Virus record (IMG/VR): IMGVR_UViG_3300023184_000024
Location: 288,755-352,754 of that record
Reading direction: 5' to 3' (one strand)
Length of the DNA stretch: 64,000 nucleotides
DNA from: a virus
In this document: positions 22,319-31,573 of the stretch, one piece after another
How the letters are laid out: every line of letters begins with the position of its first letter
Numbering within the stretch: the stretch's first letter is position 1
Made by a program: the position numbers and the translations under genes
The notes under the pieces: generated by a model
Told to the model about the DNA's origin: nothing
Database searches by the model: none
Seen by the model: the letters and a program-made list of their open reading frames with translations, nothing else

Positions 22319-24631
22319 ATGACACAAATACAAGTACAAAAAAGAGACGGGCAACGAGAGCCGTTAGACATAGAAAAGCTTCACAAAGTAGTTTTTTGGG
22401 CCACACAAGGAATCACAGGAGTATCAGCAAGCGAAGTTGAAATAAAAAGCCACATTCAATTTTACAATGGCATTAAAACCGCAGACATACAAGAAACATT
22501 AATTAAATCTGCCGCTGATCTTATCAGTGAAGAAACACCAAATTATCAATATGTAGCCGGCCGACTAATCAGTTATCACATTCGTAAACAAGTGTATGGT
22601 ACCTATCAACCTTGCAGTGTTTATGAACTAGTCAAACAGAACGTAGACAATGGATTTTATGATCCTGAATTATTGCAATCATACACTGAAGAAGAATGGA
22701 ATAGAATCAACGGATTTGTTCGACATGACAGAGATGAAGAGTTAACGTATGCTGCCATGGAACAATTTCGTAGCAAGTATCTAGTTCAAAACAGAGTGAC
22801 CAAGGTATTGTACGAAACTCCGCAGATGGCTTACATCTTAATTGCTGCCACATTGTTTAGCAGTTACTCCAAAGACACTCGATTGATGTGGATCAAAGAT
22901 TATTATGATGCAATCAGCACACATCAGATTAGCCTGCCAACTCCGGTCATGGCCGGTGTAAGAACACCGCAACGACAATTTTCCAGCTGTGTGTTGATTG
23001 AAACAGATGATAGTCTTGACAGCATCAACGCCACTGTGGCCAGTGTGGTCAAGTATGTGAGTCAAAAAGCTGGAATTGGAATTGGCGGTAGCAGAATACG
23101 TGCACTCGGCAGCCCCATTCGCAACGGAGATGCTTACCATACAGGAGTCATTCCTTTTTATAAATTGTTTCAAGCAGCCACTCGTAGTTGCAGTCAAGGC
23201 GGAGTGCGCAACGGTGCCGCGACACTTTACTATCCAATCTGGCACTTGGAAGTTGAAGACCTATTGGTGTTAAAAAATAACAAAGGCACCGAAGATAATC
23301 GAGTGCGCCACATGGACTACGGTGTTCAATTCAACAAAGTCATGTACGAAAGACTGTTGACCAACAGTGACATTACCTTGTTCAGCCCGCATGATGTTCC
23401 AGAAATGTTTGATGCGTTTTTTACTGATGTAGACCGATTCCGAGAGTTGTATGAAACTGCCGAACGTAATACCAAATTGCGCAAGAAAAAAATTAAAGCA
23501 GTGGACTTGTTTAGCAAGTTTATTCAAGAACGCAAAGACACTGGTCGTGTTTATCTAATGAATGTTGACCATGCCAACACTCACAGTAGCTTTAAACCCG
23601 AGCTTGCTCCAATACGACAAAGTAATCTTTGTTGCGAAATCAATCTCCCAACCAAGCCATTGAGTGATATCAATGACCCCAATGGGGAAATTGCACTGTG
23701 CACACTCAGCGCCATCAATTGGGGCGTGTTCAAAGAACCACACGACATGGAAAAGGCCTGTGTGTTGGCTGTGCGTGGTCTTGATGCATTATTAAGTTAT
23801 CAAGGCTACCCAATATTGGCAGCCAAAATGGCCACCATGAATCGTCGTCCCCTGGGCGTTGGCATCATTAATCTGGCATATTGGCTGGCCAAGAATGACC
23901 TCAGCTACAGCAATCCTAAAGCATTGGCCAAAGTTGATGAATGGGCACAACACTGGAGTTATTACTTGATCAAGGCATCTGCAGACCTAGCAAGAGAACA
24001 AGGTGCATGCCCCAAGAGCAATGAGACTCGCTATCACGATGGCATACTTCCTGTTGACACTTACAAAAAAGAAGTTGACGAACTGATACCGCACGTAGAC
24101 GCAGTTGATTGGGCCGGTCTAAGAGCACAGTTAAAAACATTTGGCATTCGCAACAGCACATTAATGGCATTGATGCCAGCTGAAACAAGTGCACAAATTT
24201 CCAATTCAACAAATGGAGTTGAACCACCAAGAAGTTATGTGAGCATCAAGCAGAGCAAAGATGGTGTACTTAAACAAGTAGTACCTGAGTATCGTAGACT
24301 CAAGAACAAATATGAATTGCTATGGGATCAAAAGTCTCCGGTGGGGTATTTGCAAATCATGGCAGTGTTACAAAAATACATTGACCAAGGCATTTCTGTA
24401 AACACCAGTTATAACCCACAGCACTACGAGGATGAAAAGATTCCAATGAGTGACATGCTGACACACATAATTATGTTTTACAAATATGGCGGCAAGCAAC
24501 TTTATTACTTTAATACATTTGATGGGTCTGGAGAAATTGATTTAGATCGATTGTCGCAAAAACAGATGTTGGTTGAAAGTGTGGGCATGTCTGTGCAAGA
24601 TGACGAAGACTGCGACTCCTGCAAAATTTAA
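22319..24631 (+). CDS. nrdA: Class I ribonucleotide reductase, large (alpha) subunit
   Basis: A 770-residue protein, normal for NrdA. It reduces ribonucleoside diphosphates to supply dNTPs for phage replication. An ATP-cone N-terminus begins at ATG 22319 (VQKRDGQREPLDIEKLHK). Catalytic landmarks are RQFSSCVLI (the first redox Cys), NLCCEINLPT (N-x-C-x-E), LCTLSAIN (the partner Cys), QLYYFNT (the tyrosine pair for radical transfer) and a C-terminal CDSC that would reload the active site from glutaredoxin. The middle position in NLCCE is Cys where many homologues have Leu. It is followed by nrdB and a glutaredoxin, a typical T4-like order. Confidence 0.95.
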   Translation: MTQIQVQKRDGQREPLDIEKLHKVVFWATQGITGVSASEVEIKSHIQFYNGIKTADIQETLIKSAADLISEETPNYQYVAGRLISYHIRKQVYGTYQPCSVYELVKQNVDNGFYDPELLQSYTEEEWNRINGFVRHDRDEELTYAAMEQFRSKYLVQNRVTKVLYETPQMAYILIAATLFSSYSKDTRLMWIKDYYDAISTHQISLPTPVMAGVRTPQRQFSSCVLIETDDSLDSINATVASVVKYVSQKAGIGIGGSRIRALGSPIRNGDAYHTGVIPFYKLFQAATRSCSQGGVRNGAATLYYPIWHLEVEDLLVLKNNKGTEDNRVRHMDYGVQFNKVMYERLLTNSDITLFSPHDVPEMFDAFFTDVDRFRELYETAERNTKLRKKKIKAVDLFSKFIQERKDTGRVYLMNVDHANTHSSFKPELAPIRQSNLCCEINLPTKPLSDINDPNGEIALCTLSAINWGVFKEPHDMEKACVLAVRGLDALLSYQGYPILAAKMATMNRRPLGVGIINLAYWLAKNDLSYSNPKALAKVDEWAQHWSYYLIKASADLAREQGACPKSNETRYHDGILPVDTYKKEVDELIPHVDAVDWAGLRAQLKTFGIRNSTLMALMPAETSAQISNSTNGVEPPRSYVSIKQSKDGVLKQVVPEYRRLKNKYELLWDQKSPVGYLQIMAVLQKYIDQGISVNTSYNPQHYEDEKIPMSDMLTHIIMFYKYGGKQLYYFNTFDGSGEIDLDRLSQKQMLVESVGMSVQDDEDCDSCKI

Positions 24632-24674
24632 AAGAGAACAAAATGAAAACAAGAAACTATACGGAGCAACTACA

Positions 24675-25802
24675 ATGTCAGTGTTAAATTTAAAAAAGAA
24701 TCATGACCATACAACCAGCCTGGCATTTCTAGACCCCAACGGCGGCGTAGGAATGCAAAGATTTGACACATTGAAATATCGTCAATTTGATAAACTCACT
24801 GACAAACAATTGGGATTTTTTTGGCGACCCGAAGAAGTTGATGTATTGCGTGATGCCAAAGACTTCAAAGACTTGACAAACTTTGAACAACATATTTTTA
24901 CCAGCAACCTAAAAAGACAAATTTTATTAGACAGTGTTCAAGGTCGAGCACCCAGTTTAGGATTCATGCCATTGACCAGCCTGCCTGAACTAGAGACTTG
25001 GATTGCTACTTGGACATTTTCAGAAACCATTCATAGTCGTAGCTACACACACATTATTCGAAATATTTTTTCAGAGCCTGGACGAGTGTTTGATGAAATG
25101 TTGGACATTGCTGAAATTGTTGACTGTGCCCACGACATCACTCGTTACTACGATGATTTAGTTGAGTATGGGTTGTGGTATCAAACCTTGGGCGTTGGTA
25201 CGCATACAGTAAATGATAAAACAATTGTCATCAATGAGTATGATCTTAAGAAAAAACTATGGTTAGCACTTGCATCAGTTAATGTGCTCGAAGGTATTCG
25301 TTTTTATGTTAGCTTTGCGTGTAGTTGGGCGTTTGCCGAACTCAAGAAAATGGAAGGCAATGCTAAAATAATCAAGTTCATTGCGAGAGATGAAAATGTG
25401 CACTTGGCATTTACTCAACAGATTCTCAAATTGTTGCCAGGCGATGATGCAGATTTTGTTAAGATACGTGAAGAAACACAAACTGAAATGATCAAGATGT
25501 TTGGATCGGCAGTTGAACAAGAAAAAGTCTGGGCAAAATATCTATTCAAAGATGGCAGTATGATTGGGCTCAACCAACAATTGTTATGCGAGTACGTTGA
25601 CTGGATTGCCAACAAGCGCATGACAGCCATTGGGTTGCCAAGTCCATACAAAGGAGGGTCAAACCCACTGCCCTGGACTGCTAAATGGATTGCTGGTGCT
25701 GATGTGCAGGTTGCACCCCAAGAGACAGAAATTTCCAGCTACATTGTGGGTGGCACCAAACAAGATGTAACAGAAACAACATTATCAGGATTGAGTTTAT
25801 GA
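24675..25802 (+). CDS. nrdB: Class I ribonucleotide reductase, small (beta) subunit
   Basis: A 375-residue ferritin-like protein, matching NrdB length. It holds the diiron/tyrosyl radical used by NrdA. TFSETIHSRSYTHIIRNIF (near residues 111-130) carries the radical Tyr region, and FIARDENVHLAFTQQ (near 234-250) the second set of metal ligands. ATG 24675 is chosen because it starts the conserved part and follows ACGGAG at a proper distance; upstream in-frame ATGs lie inside nrdA. The C-terminus overlaps the glutaredoxin start by 4 bases. Confidence 0.95.
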   Translation: MSVLNLKKNHDHTTSLAFLDPNGGVGMQRFDTLKYRQFDKLTDKQLGFFWRPEEVDVLRDAKDFKDLTNFEQHIFTSNLKRQILLDSVQGRAPSLGFMPLTSLPELETWIATWTFSETIHSRSYTHIIRNIFSEPGRVFDEMLDIAEIVDCAHDITRYYDDLVEYGLWYQTLGVGTHTVNDKTIVINEYDLKKKLWLALASVNVLEGIRFYVSFACSWAFAELKKMEGNAKIIKFIARDENVHLAFTQQILKLLPGDDADFVKIREETQTEMIKMFGSAVEQEKVWAKYLFKDGSMIGLNQQLLCEYVDWIANKRMTAIGLPSPYKGGSNPLPWTAKWIAGADVQVAPQETEISSYIVGGTKQDVTETTLSGLSL

Positions 25803-26074
25803 AAAAATTAACAGTATATTCCAAAACCGTTTGTCCGTACTGCGTACAGGCAAAATCATTTTTAAAATCAAAGGGTATTGCCTTTGATGAAATCAACATT
25901 GAGACAACGCCCGAAGCACGTGAATTTATCATGACCGAAGGGCATCGAACAGTACCACAAATTTATATTGATGGTAAAATATTTGTTGAAGGTGGTTGGC
26001 AAGGTTTAAGTAAGTTAAGCGCAGACGATATTAAAACACGTCTAGCCATTGCCGAAAACCCAGGAACAATATGA
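25799..26074 (+). CDS. Glutaredoxin, likely electron donor for RNR
   Basis: A 91-residue thioredoxin-fold protein with the classic CPYC active site at C12 and C15, the cis-Pro motif TVPQIYIDG and the GG of the glutathione site. It is coupled to nrdB by a 4-base overlap and should reduce the NrdA C-terminal cysteines, as NrdC does in T4. Its stop overlaps the next start. Confidence 0.95.
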   Translation: MKKLTVYSKTVCPYCVQAKSFLKSKGIAFDEINIETTPEAREFIMTEGHRTVPQIYIDGKIFVEGGWQGLSKLSADDIKTRLAIAENPGTI

Positions 26075-26373
26075 AAATTAACACAAACAAAACTTATACA
26101 TTTAAACTAGTATCTGGCGAAGAGTTTATTGCCAAAGTAATTGAAATCAACGAAGATCATTTGATCATTGCACACCCAATCAGCATGGTGTTAAGTCCCA
26201 AAGGACTAGAAATGATGCCAAGTCTGTTTTCAGCAGATGCCCAAGCAAATGTGCGGCTAAATAATAGCAGTTACTCGATGGTCACTGAGCCACGGGAGGA
26301 TGTTTCTGATAGCTATTTTCAGGCCACAACTGGAATCTCAGTTCCGCCAAGGAAGCAGATTATTACCGGTTAA
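26071..26373 (+). CDS. Small Sm-like phage protein
   Basis: A 100-residue protein. The opening, TYTFKLVSGEEFIAKVIEIN followed by DHLIIAHPISM, has the beta-strand pattern of LSm-like domains, with KL-x-SGEEFIAKV resembling a small SH3-like barrel found in many phage genomes. Its function is unknown; LSm-type domains often bind RNA. It is coupled to the glutaredoxin gene, and may share a replication or RNA-related role. Confidence 0.6.
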   Translation: MKINTNKTYTFKLVSGEEFIAKVIEINEDHLIIAHPISMVLSPKGLEMMPSLFSADAQANVRLNNSSYSMVTEPREDVSDSYFQATTGISVPPRKQIITG

Positions 26374-26376
26374 TCG

Positions 26377-26589
26377 ATGCATCGGTTTGACATAATGGTC
26401 AATGGGGAAGTTGTAACCTTTACTAGGTTTGACGACATTCCCAAGGTGTTCGAACATGTAATAGCGTTTGTACCAGAAATACCCCCTCCTCCGCACTCAG
26501 ACTCTGATCATGAGGAAATTGAGCAGTGGAATGTTAAATTTAAACAGTTAATGGAGATAGAATATGCCAGCAGTAGCAAGAGCAGGTGA
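26377..26589 (+). CDS. Small acidic protein before PAAR gene
   Basis: A 70-residue acidic protein with a Pro-rich bend (EIPPPPHSDSDHEEIEQWN) and a helical C-terminus. ATG 26377 lies 3 bases after the previous stop. Its end overlaps the PAAR gene by 26 bases. No family is recognised. I recall similarly placed short genes in marine T4-like phages. Confidence 0.6.
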   Translation: MHRFDIMVNGEVVTFTRFDDIPKVFEHVIAFVPEIPPPPHSDSDHEEIEQWNVKFKQLMEIEYASSSKSR

Positions 26590-26851
26590 TGCAGGGGTGA
26601 TTCATTGTAGTGCATTTAAAATTGCACAAGGGTCTAACAATGTGTTTGTTAACGGAAGACCAGCGGCCCGTGCCGGTGATAAAAATACCTTGCACAAAAA
26701 TTTAGGAAAAAAATGCCCTCCGCACATAACAGCAATTTCTAGAGGTAGCAACAGTGTTTTTGTCAACAATAAACCGATTGCTCGTGTAGGTGATCCTTTT
26801 GCTCAATGCACCCGAGTGGCGCAAGGCAGCTCAAACGTGTTTGCAGGATAA
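26564..26851 (+). CDS. PAAR-domain tail spike tip
   Basis: A 95-residue PAAR-repeat protein. Repeated RxGD elements (VARAGDAGVIH, AARAGDKNTLH, IARVGDPF) alternate with GS.NVFVN strands (GSNNVFVNGRP, GSNSVFVNNKP, GSSNVFAG), giving the conical tip that sharpens T4 gp5-type and type VI spikes. The His and Cys residues (HCS, KCPPH, QCT) probably coordinate a metal near the tip. It lies directly upstream of the very large subtilase-containing protein, so both are probably part of the central spike or baseplate hub. Confidence 0.9.
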   Translation: MPAVARAGDAGVIHCSAFKIAQGSNNVFVNGRPAARAGDKNTLHKNLGKKCPPHITAISRGSNSVFVNNKPIARVGDPFAQCTRVAQGSSNVFAG

Positions 26852-26854
26852 TCG

Positions 26855-29800
26855 ATGTCTACAGGGCCTTATAGTCCGTTAATGTTGATTGCCTCCAGTG
26901 GCTTTTTAAACAATCAAGCATTGATAGCCAACACCACTCTATCCAATGCCATTGGTGCATTTAATTCAACCACCGTGGTCGGAATGTTTAATGGTGTGGT
27001 TGCCAATGCTTTTGCAGCCGGTAATAGTATTGCTAACTCAACTAGACTAAGTTTACAAACCATGGGTGCAAATACTTTGCCGGCAGTTACAAATTCTGTG
27101 CCAGGCGAGCAGTTTGGAACATTTACTTCAGTACTTGGAGAATCGTACACAACTGGATTTTCAGGACTGGCATTGTCACAGGCACAAACTTATCTTGGCA
27201 ACGGAGACCTTGGCAAGTTTGCACAAATTTATAATACCTGTGACGGTTATAGGCAAATTACAAATCAATCGCTGACATCAACCAACAACAGTAATATATT
27301 AAATTCAACATTCATAAACATGGATGCGTTGAGTACAGGCAGCATTAGTTTAGTATCAAACAATTTTTCCAAGTTTGGCAGCGATCTTTCCAAGCTTGGA
27401 AAACTAGTGAATTTTTCATTGTTGGATTACCTAGGATATCCATGGGCACTGCTATATCAAATAATCAAAGTATCGGGCCTTACATCCACACTAAAAGCAA
27501 TATTAAACGACAATGGAGTGAGTACCACAGTATTAACACAATTGAAAAGGGGACCAACCCCGGTCAGTGGATCAATAGATAAAAAAATATACTCAGCCAT
27601 GAAAAAGGTCACCGGAACTGAATTGGCACAGGTGAAATTGTTGCTGGGTGTCACAGTGTCCGATGGTATAGTAACCTTGGCAGATTTATTAAATCCCACA
27701 AAGATATTGCCCAATAGTTATCAATCGTTGTTGGTGTCGTTGCCAACCCCGGCAACACCAACAGCCCCATCAACCACTGCCAACTTGGTTTCTTGGTCTG
27801 GAACATCCGACAGTTGGAGTAAATCTTCTACATTGACCACACAAGATGTCAATTGGGGACTGTACCGAAGCTGGTTTGGAGAAAATCCAAACACAAACTG
27901 GGGATCAAATGGAACAGTGACCGCGCTGTCGGGCACAGTCAGTGTGGCTGCCAGTGGAAAAAATGTAGACGTTGTTATTGTAGATGCAGTGGTCGATCCC
28001 AATCATCCAGAGTTTGCACTTCGTCCGGACGGATCGGGCGGAACACGGGTAAAATATTTCAACTGGTATTCATTGAATCTAGCCGGAGACCCCGCCGCCG
28101 GCAGTACATACAATCCTCCAATTACTACAACAGCACCAAATTCTGCCGATGACAGTCGTCATGCAACACATGTGGCAGGCACAGTGGCAGGTAACACACA
28201 AGGGTGGGCTCCTAATGCCAATATCTACAACATCAGCCCACAGTATGTAACTGGCGGAGTGCAATATGCTTATTTGTACAAGTATATTCTTGCATGGCAT
28301 TTGCAAAAAAAGGCAGCTGGCAATACAACTCCAACAATATGCAACAACAGTTGGTATTCACGCTACACAATACCTTACACTAGTATTACTCAATTGATCT
28401 ATCGTGGAGTCACGTACACAGGACCTTTTACTATTCCTCAATTGGCCACATATGGCATCAATGTTAACAGCTCAGGTAATGCATTAATTGGGCTACGCAA
28501 TGCGGCCATGGATGCTGATATACAGGCCTGTATCAATGCTGGAGTTGTCATGGTCGGCTGTGCTGGCAACGATGACATTAAAATCGCCGCCGACTCCACA
28601 GACGTAGATTACAACAATACAATAACTGCAACTGGATACAACAGCGGCAACCCAATATATTTTAATCGTGGTTCTTCTCCGGGATCTGCATCCAATGTTA
28701 TTTGTGTGGGTGCAATACGGTCGGCAGCAAATAATCCTCCAGGATCAGACGCCAAAGCAAATTTCAGCAGTTGCGGCCCGCGAGTTGACTTGTATGCACC
28801 TGGATCGTATATCACCAGTAGTTGGTTGACTAGCTCACCGCCCAGCGGAGGTGGATATCCTAACCCGGTGCAGGATCCTAGAAACTCCAGTTATTATCGA
28901 GCAAAGGACAGTGGAACTAGTATGGCTGCTCCTCAGGTCACCGGCGTGTTGGCCTGTGCGTTAGAAGCGTCACCGACTTTGACTCACAATGCGGCTCGAG
29001 AACTTATAATATCAAATGCTAAAATAAATCAAATTCCAGACACTGCTGGAGGCCCGACTGATCCTTATAGTTTGCAAGGTTCGCCCAATCGGTATCTTAC
29101 ATTAATAACCACACTGTATGTTAATTCTACCAGCACTGCTGGATCAACCAGCATAGCCATCTATAATTCAACTGGGACCGTGACCAGCAGTGCCTCAACA
29201 TTGATTGTTAACAATTTAAATTATATTAATTTGAAAAAAATATTGCCAGCAGACCAAGCAGCCGGTAATGAATTATGGTCTCAAAGTCTGCGACAAATTA
29301 AAAACATTTTGTCGATCAAGTTGCAAGACTTGGCCGTGGCAATCAGTGGATTGGAAACCAATGCCGGTCTTGACTCAATAAATGCGTTGACCAGCCCCGT
29401 TCCTGATAGTGTAAAACAAACAATTGAATCCAATCTAATTGGTGGGTCTGGTGACAACGGCCTAGTCACGCTGTATGATTTGCTGGGTACTGCCGCAGGA
29501 TACGTTGTACCTGGCCAATTCAGTGCTGCCGCCAACACACTAAATGCAATGCAAACAGCCAATTCTTTGTACACATTGACCAATAGCACCAGTGGAGTTT
29601 ACACAGTTATGAATAACTGTTTTGCCGGCGACTATGATGACCCAATGTCTCCTGGTGGTATTCTTATTCCTGGTAGCCTGCCCGGTGCAGGAACATATGG
29701 CAACATTGACCTTGCATTTTCTACCGGACTAATACCTGCAGGTGAGAATTTAATTTTTACAATATCAACAACCTACTCGGCCAACACTGTTAGCTTAAAC

Positions 29801-30097
29801 ACAAACTTTGTCAACATAGGCAACCAATTACAAATTGAAGCATTGAATCAAACTGCCGCACAACTTGACTACACTGTGTTGTTGGCCAATTCAAAACAGT
29901 CTGCAATGAGCATTGCCAGCGATCTTCATAATATAGGAGTCCAGATTGAACCAATGGGTCCTGCTGAATTTTTCACAGCCGTGGCCAATCTTGCTGATTT
30001 GTCTGGGCAAGCGGTGATAGGAAGTATGCGAGAAGGCCGAAATCTAGAGCTGTTAAATTCTGTGGGCATTAAATCGGACACACAGCTAGCGGCTTGA
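26855..30097 (+). CDS. Large tail protein with an internal S8 subtilase domain
   Basis: A 1080-residue protein. Residues 1-330 are a Ser/Thr/Asn-rich beta region. Residues 360-720 form a subtilase with the Asp in DVVIVDAVVDPNHPEF (near 375), the His in SRHATHVAGTVAG (near 437), the oxyanion Asn in CNNSWYSR (near 497) and the nucleophile in SGTSMAAPQVTGV (near 688). The canonical D-[ST]-G Asp motif is D-A-V here. The C-terminal 360 residues are helical and beta. The protein follows PAAR, and no signal peptide is seen, so it is probably a baseplate or spike protein that could digest cell-surface protein on entry or process itself. Confidence 0.85.
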   Translation: MSTGPYSPLMLIASSGFLNNQALIANTTLSNAIGAFNSTTVVGMFNGVVANAFAAGNSIANSTRLSLQTMGANTLPAVTNSVPGEQFGTFTSVLGESYTTGFSGLALSQAQTYLGNGDLGKFAQIYNTCDGYRQITNQSLTSTNNSNILNSTFINMDALSTGSISLVSNNFSKFGSDLSKLGKLVNFSLLDYLGYPWALLYQIIKVSGLTSTLKAILNDNGVSTTVLTQLKRGPTPVSGSIDKKIYSAMKKVTGTELAQVKLLLGVTVSDGIVTLADLLNPTKILPNSYQSLLVSLPTPATPTAPSTTANLVSWSGTSDSWSKSSTLTTQDVNWGLYRSWFGENPNTNWGSNGTVTALSGTVSVAASGKNVDVVIVDAVVDPNHPEFALRPDGSGGTRVKYFNWYSLNLAGDPAAGSTYNPPITTTAPNSADDSRHATHVAGTVAGNTQGWAPNANIYNISPQYVTGGVQYAYLYKYILAWHLQKKAAGNTTPTICNNSWYSRYTIPYTSITQLIYRGVTYTGPFTIPQLATYGINVNSSGNALIGLRNAAMDADIQACINAGVVMVGCAGNDDIKIAADSTDVDYNNTITATGYNSGNPIYFNRGSSPGSASNVICVGAIRSAANNPPGSDAKANFSSCGPRVDLYAPGSYITSSWLTSSPPSGGGYPNPVQDPRNSSYYRAKDSGTSMAAPQVTGVLACALEASPTLTHNAARELIISNAKINQIPDTAGGPTDPYSLQGSPNRYLTLITTLYVNSTSTAGSTSIAIYNSTGTVTSSASTLIVNNLNYINLKKILPADQAAGNELWSQSLRQIKNILSIKLQDLAVAISGLETNAGLDSINALTSPVPDSVKQTIESNLIGGSGDNGLVTLYDLLGTAAGYVVPGQFSAAANTLNAMQTANSLYTLTNSTSGVYTVMNNCFAGDYDDPMSPGGILIPGSLPGAGTYGNIDLAFSTGLIPAGENLIFTISTTYSANTVSLNTNFVNIGNQLQIEALNQTAAQLDYTVLLANSKQSAMSIASDLHNIGVQIEPMGPAEFFTAVANLADLSGQAVIGSMREGRNLELLNSVGIKSDTQLAA

Positions 30098-30100
30098 TTC

Positions 30101-30129
30101 TTGCATTTTTTAATAGTTTATTATATACT
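30101..30129 (+). promoter_or_regulatory. sigma70-type promoter for porin gene
   Basis: TTGCAT (30101-30106), 17-bp spacer, TATACT (30124-30129). The leader of about 48 bases starts with an ACGTG/CACGT stem (30138-30142, 30153-30157) and ends in a strong AAAAGGA ribosome-binding site. Confidence 0.7.
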
Positions 30130-30183
30130 ATTTGTCTACGTGGATATATAAACACGTTCTCTGAACATTTAAAAGGAAATTTT

Positions 30184-31089
30184 ATGAAAAAAATCTTATT
30201 GGCTGCATTACTGGGCCTCACATCATTGGCAAATGCCCAAGGTATTCAAACCTACGGCAACCTCACAACCTTCACTGAAAGGTCTACCAATGGAACAGCA
30301 ACAACTACGCAGATGACAAATGATCAGTCTCGTATCGGGTTCCGCGGAGTGGAAAAAGTTGGAAACGCTGATGCATTTTTCAAATTAGAAACATCAATTA
30401 TCAGCGATGATCCACGAGCCAAGACAACATCTCTAGGCGACCGCGCCGCTGTGGTTGGTCTAAGAAACAAACTCGGCAGTATCGGTCTTGGTCGCGATGT
30501 TCACGCTTATGGATTCTATCAATCAGTGTACTCTCCAATGGGAGTGAATTATGGCATGGAGCACGAGACTGTGCGCGAAGGCCATGGTGGTCCACGTTTC
30601 GGCAATGCACACTTCATTGCTGTGACACCGATGCCAGGTGTTTCTATTAGATATGACAGAAGTCTAGATGAAACAGGAAAACTAGGTGCAACAACCAGCA
30701 TGTGGGCCGATGCAAAATTAGGCATGCTCAGAGTTGGATACACTGAACATTCATCTCCAGTCACTGGTGATACCAAAGCACTTGGTGTAATAGCCACAGT
30801 ATCGAAAAATTTAGAATTGATTGGACTAACAGTGCAAGATAGAAAGCCAACCAACAAAGGCGACAGCTATACAGTTGGTGCAAAAGTTGCCCTGGCACCA
30901 CAGTGGGATGCCGCTGTTGGCATGGGTGAGTTTGATCGTACCACTGATCATGGTAAATTTTACAATGCCAAACTGACCTACAAGTTTAGCAACCGTACCA
31001 ATGCGCAACTGGCAATTTTTGATGCTAGTTCAAACGTCAAAAGCTTTGAGCGTAAGCAAGTTGGTTTGGGCCTAAGTCACGCCTTCTAA
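30184..31089 (+). CDS. Outer-membrane porin, beta-proteobacterial type
   Basis: A 301-residue protein with signal peptide MKKILLAALLGLTSLANAQ and a mature start GIQTYGNLTTFTERS typical of 16-strand trimeric porins of Burkholderiales (YG.l....). Internal hallmarks include SRIGFRGVEKVGNADAFFKLE, the loop-3-like region near GRDVHAYGFYQSVYSPMG, and a final Phe (GLSHAF), the BamA recognition signal. It is about 50 residues shorter than usual, probably with trimmed loops. It has its own promoter and terminator. A phage porin could change outer-membrane permeability, or replace a host receptor to block superinfection; both are inference. Confidence 0.88.
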   Translation: MKKILLAALLGLTSLANAQGIQTYGNLTTFTERSTNGTATTTQMTNDQSRIGFRGVEKVGNADAFFKLETSIISDDPRAKTTSLGDRAAVVGLRNKLGSIGLGRDVHAYGFYQSVYSPMGVNYGMEHETVREGHGGPRFGNAHFIAVTPMPGVSIRYDRSLDETGKLGATTSMWADAKLGMLRVGYTEHSSPVTGDTKALGVIATVSKNLELIGLTVQDRKPTNKGDSYTVGAKVALAPQWDAAVGMGEFDRTTDHGKFYNAKLTYKFSNRTNAQLAIFDASSNVKSFERKQVGLGLSHAF

Positions 31090-31092
31090 ACT

Positions 31093-31107
31093 GCTTAATT
31101 TTTAAGC
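31093..31107 (+). other. Small stem-loop after porin gene
   Basis: GCTTAA pairs with TTAAGC across a 3-base loop, just after the stop codon and before the main terminator. Confidence 0.4.
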
Positions 31108-31110
31108 ACA

Positions 31111-31140
31111 AAAACCCTACGTAATGTAGGGTTTTTCTTT
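31111..31140 (+). terminator. Intrinsic terminator of porin gene
   Basis: AAAACCCTAC (31111-31120) pairs with GTAGGGTTTT (31126-31135) across a 5-base loop and runs into T-rich sequence. The flanking A-run could let it also work on the other strand. Confidence 0.9.
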
Positions 31141-31181
31141 TGTTGCTTAAAAACAACACCAAATTTTTCAGCATTTTTTGG

Positions 31182-31210
31182 TTGACCGAATATTCCCAAT
31201 TTGCTATAAT
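31182..31210 (+). promoter_or_regulatory. Tandem promoter cassette 1
   Basis: TTGACC (31182-31187), 17-bp spacer, TATAAT (31205-31210) preceded by TTTGC. Near-identical cassettes follow at 31513 and 31855. The 33 bases from TTTGC downstream are the same as in cassette 2. Confidence 0.85.
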
Positions 31211-31240
31211 ACTTGTATAGTAATTAAAAAGGAGTGAGAG

Positions 31241-31516
31241 ATGAAGGCACTTAACACCTGGATTGATCAGCAAAATCGTTGGGCTAGTTTGTTCAAAGGT
31301 CAACGCACTGCACCTTTGTATGAAATTCAAACTGCCGAAGGCAGAAAACGTGTGGCCGAAGCCATTGACTGTGCTCTGAGCCCGGAGAATTTGAGTTGTG
31401 ATGGCGAACTTCCTATGAGCCAAGTCCGTGCTCGCTATCGTTCGCTCACATCAGCCGCCCAAGATCTAGTAAAATTAGACCCCAGCATGGCTCAATTCAT
31501 GTACGAATTTGGTTGA
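31241..31516 (+). CDS. Small protein, first gene behind tandem promoters
   Basis: A 91-residue helical protein, MKALNTWIDQQNRWASLFKG and on, without a recognised motif. It has GGAG at a good distance upstream and its own sigma70-type promoter. Its TGA stop lies inside the -35 box of the next promoter. The single-gene promoter set-up and host-like consensus suggest early expression, perhaps in host takeover; function unknown. Confidence 0.75.
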   Translation: MKALNTWIDQQNRWASLFKGQRTAPLYEIQTAEGRKRVAEAIDCALSPENLSCDGELPMSQVRARYRSLTSAAQDLVKLDPSMAQFMYEFG

Positions 31517-31541
31517 CCAATAAATTGTCTTTTGCTATAAT
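31513..31541 (+). promoter_or_regulatory. Tandem promoter cassette 2
   Basis: TTGACC (31513-31518), 17-bp spacer, TATAAT (31536-31541). The -35 box overlaps the preceding stop codon (GGT TGA CC). Confidence 0.85.
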
Positions 31542-31573
31542 ACTTGTATAGTAATTAAAAAGGGGTAAAAACT

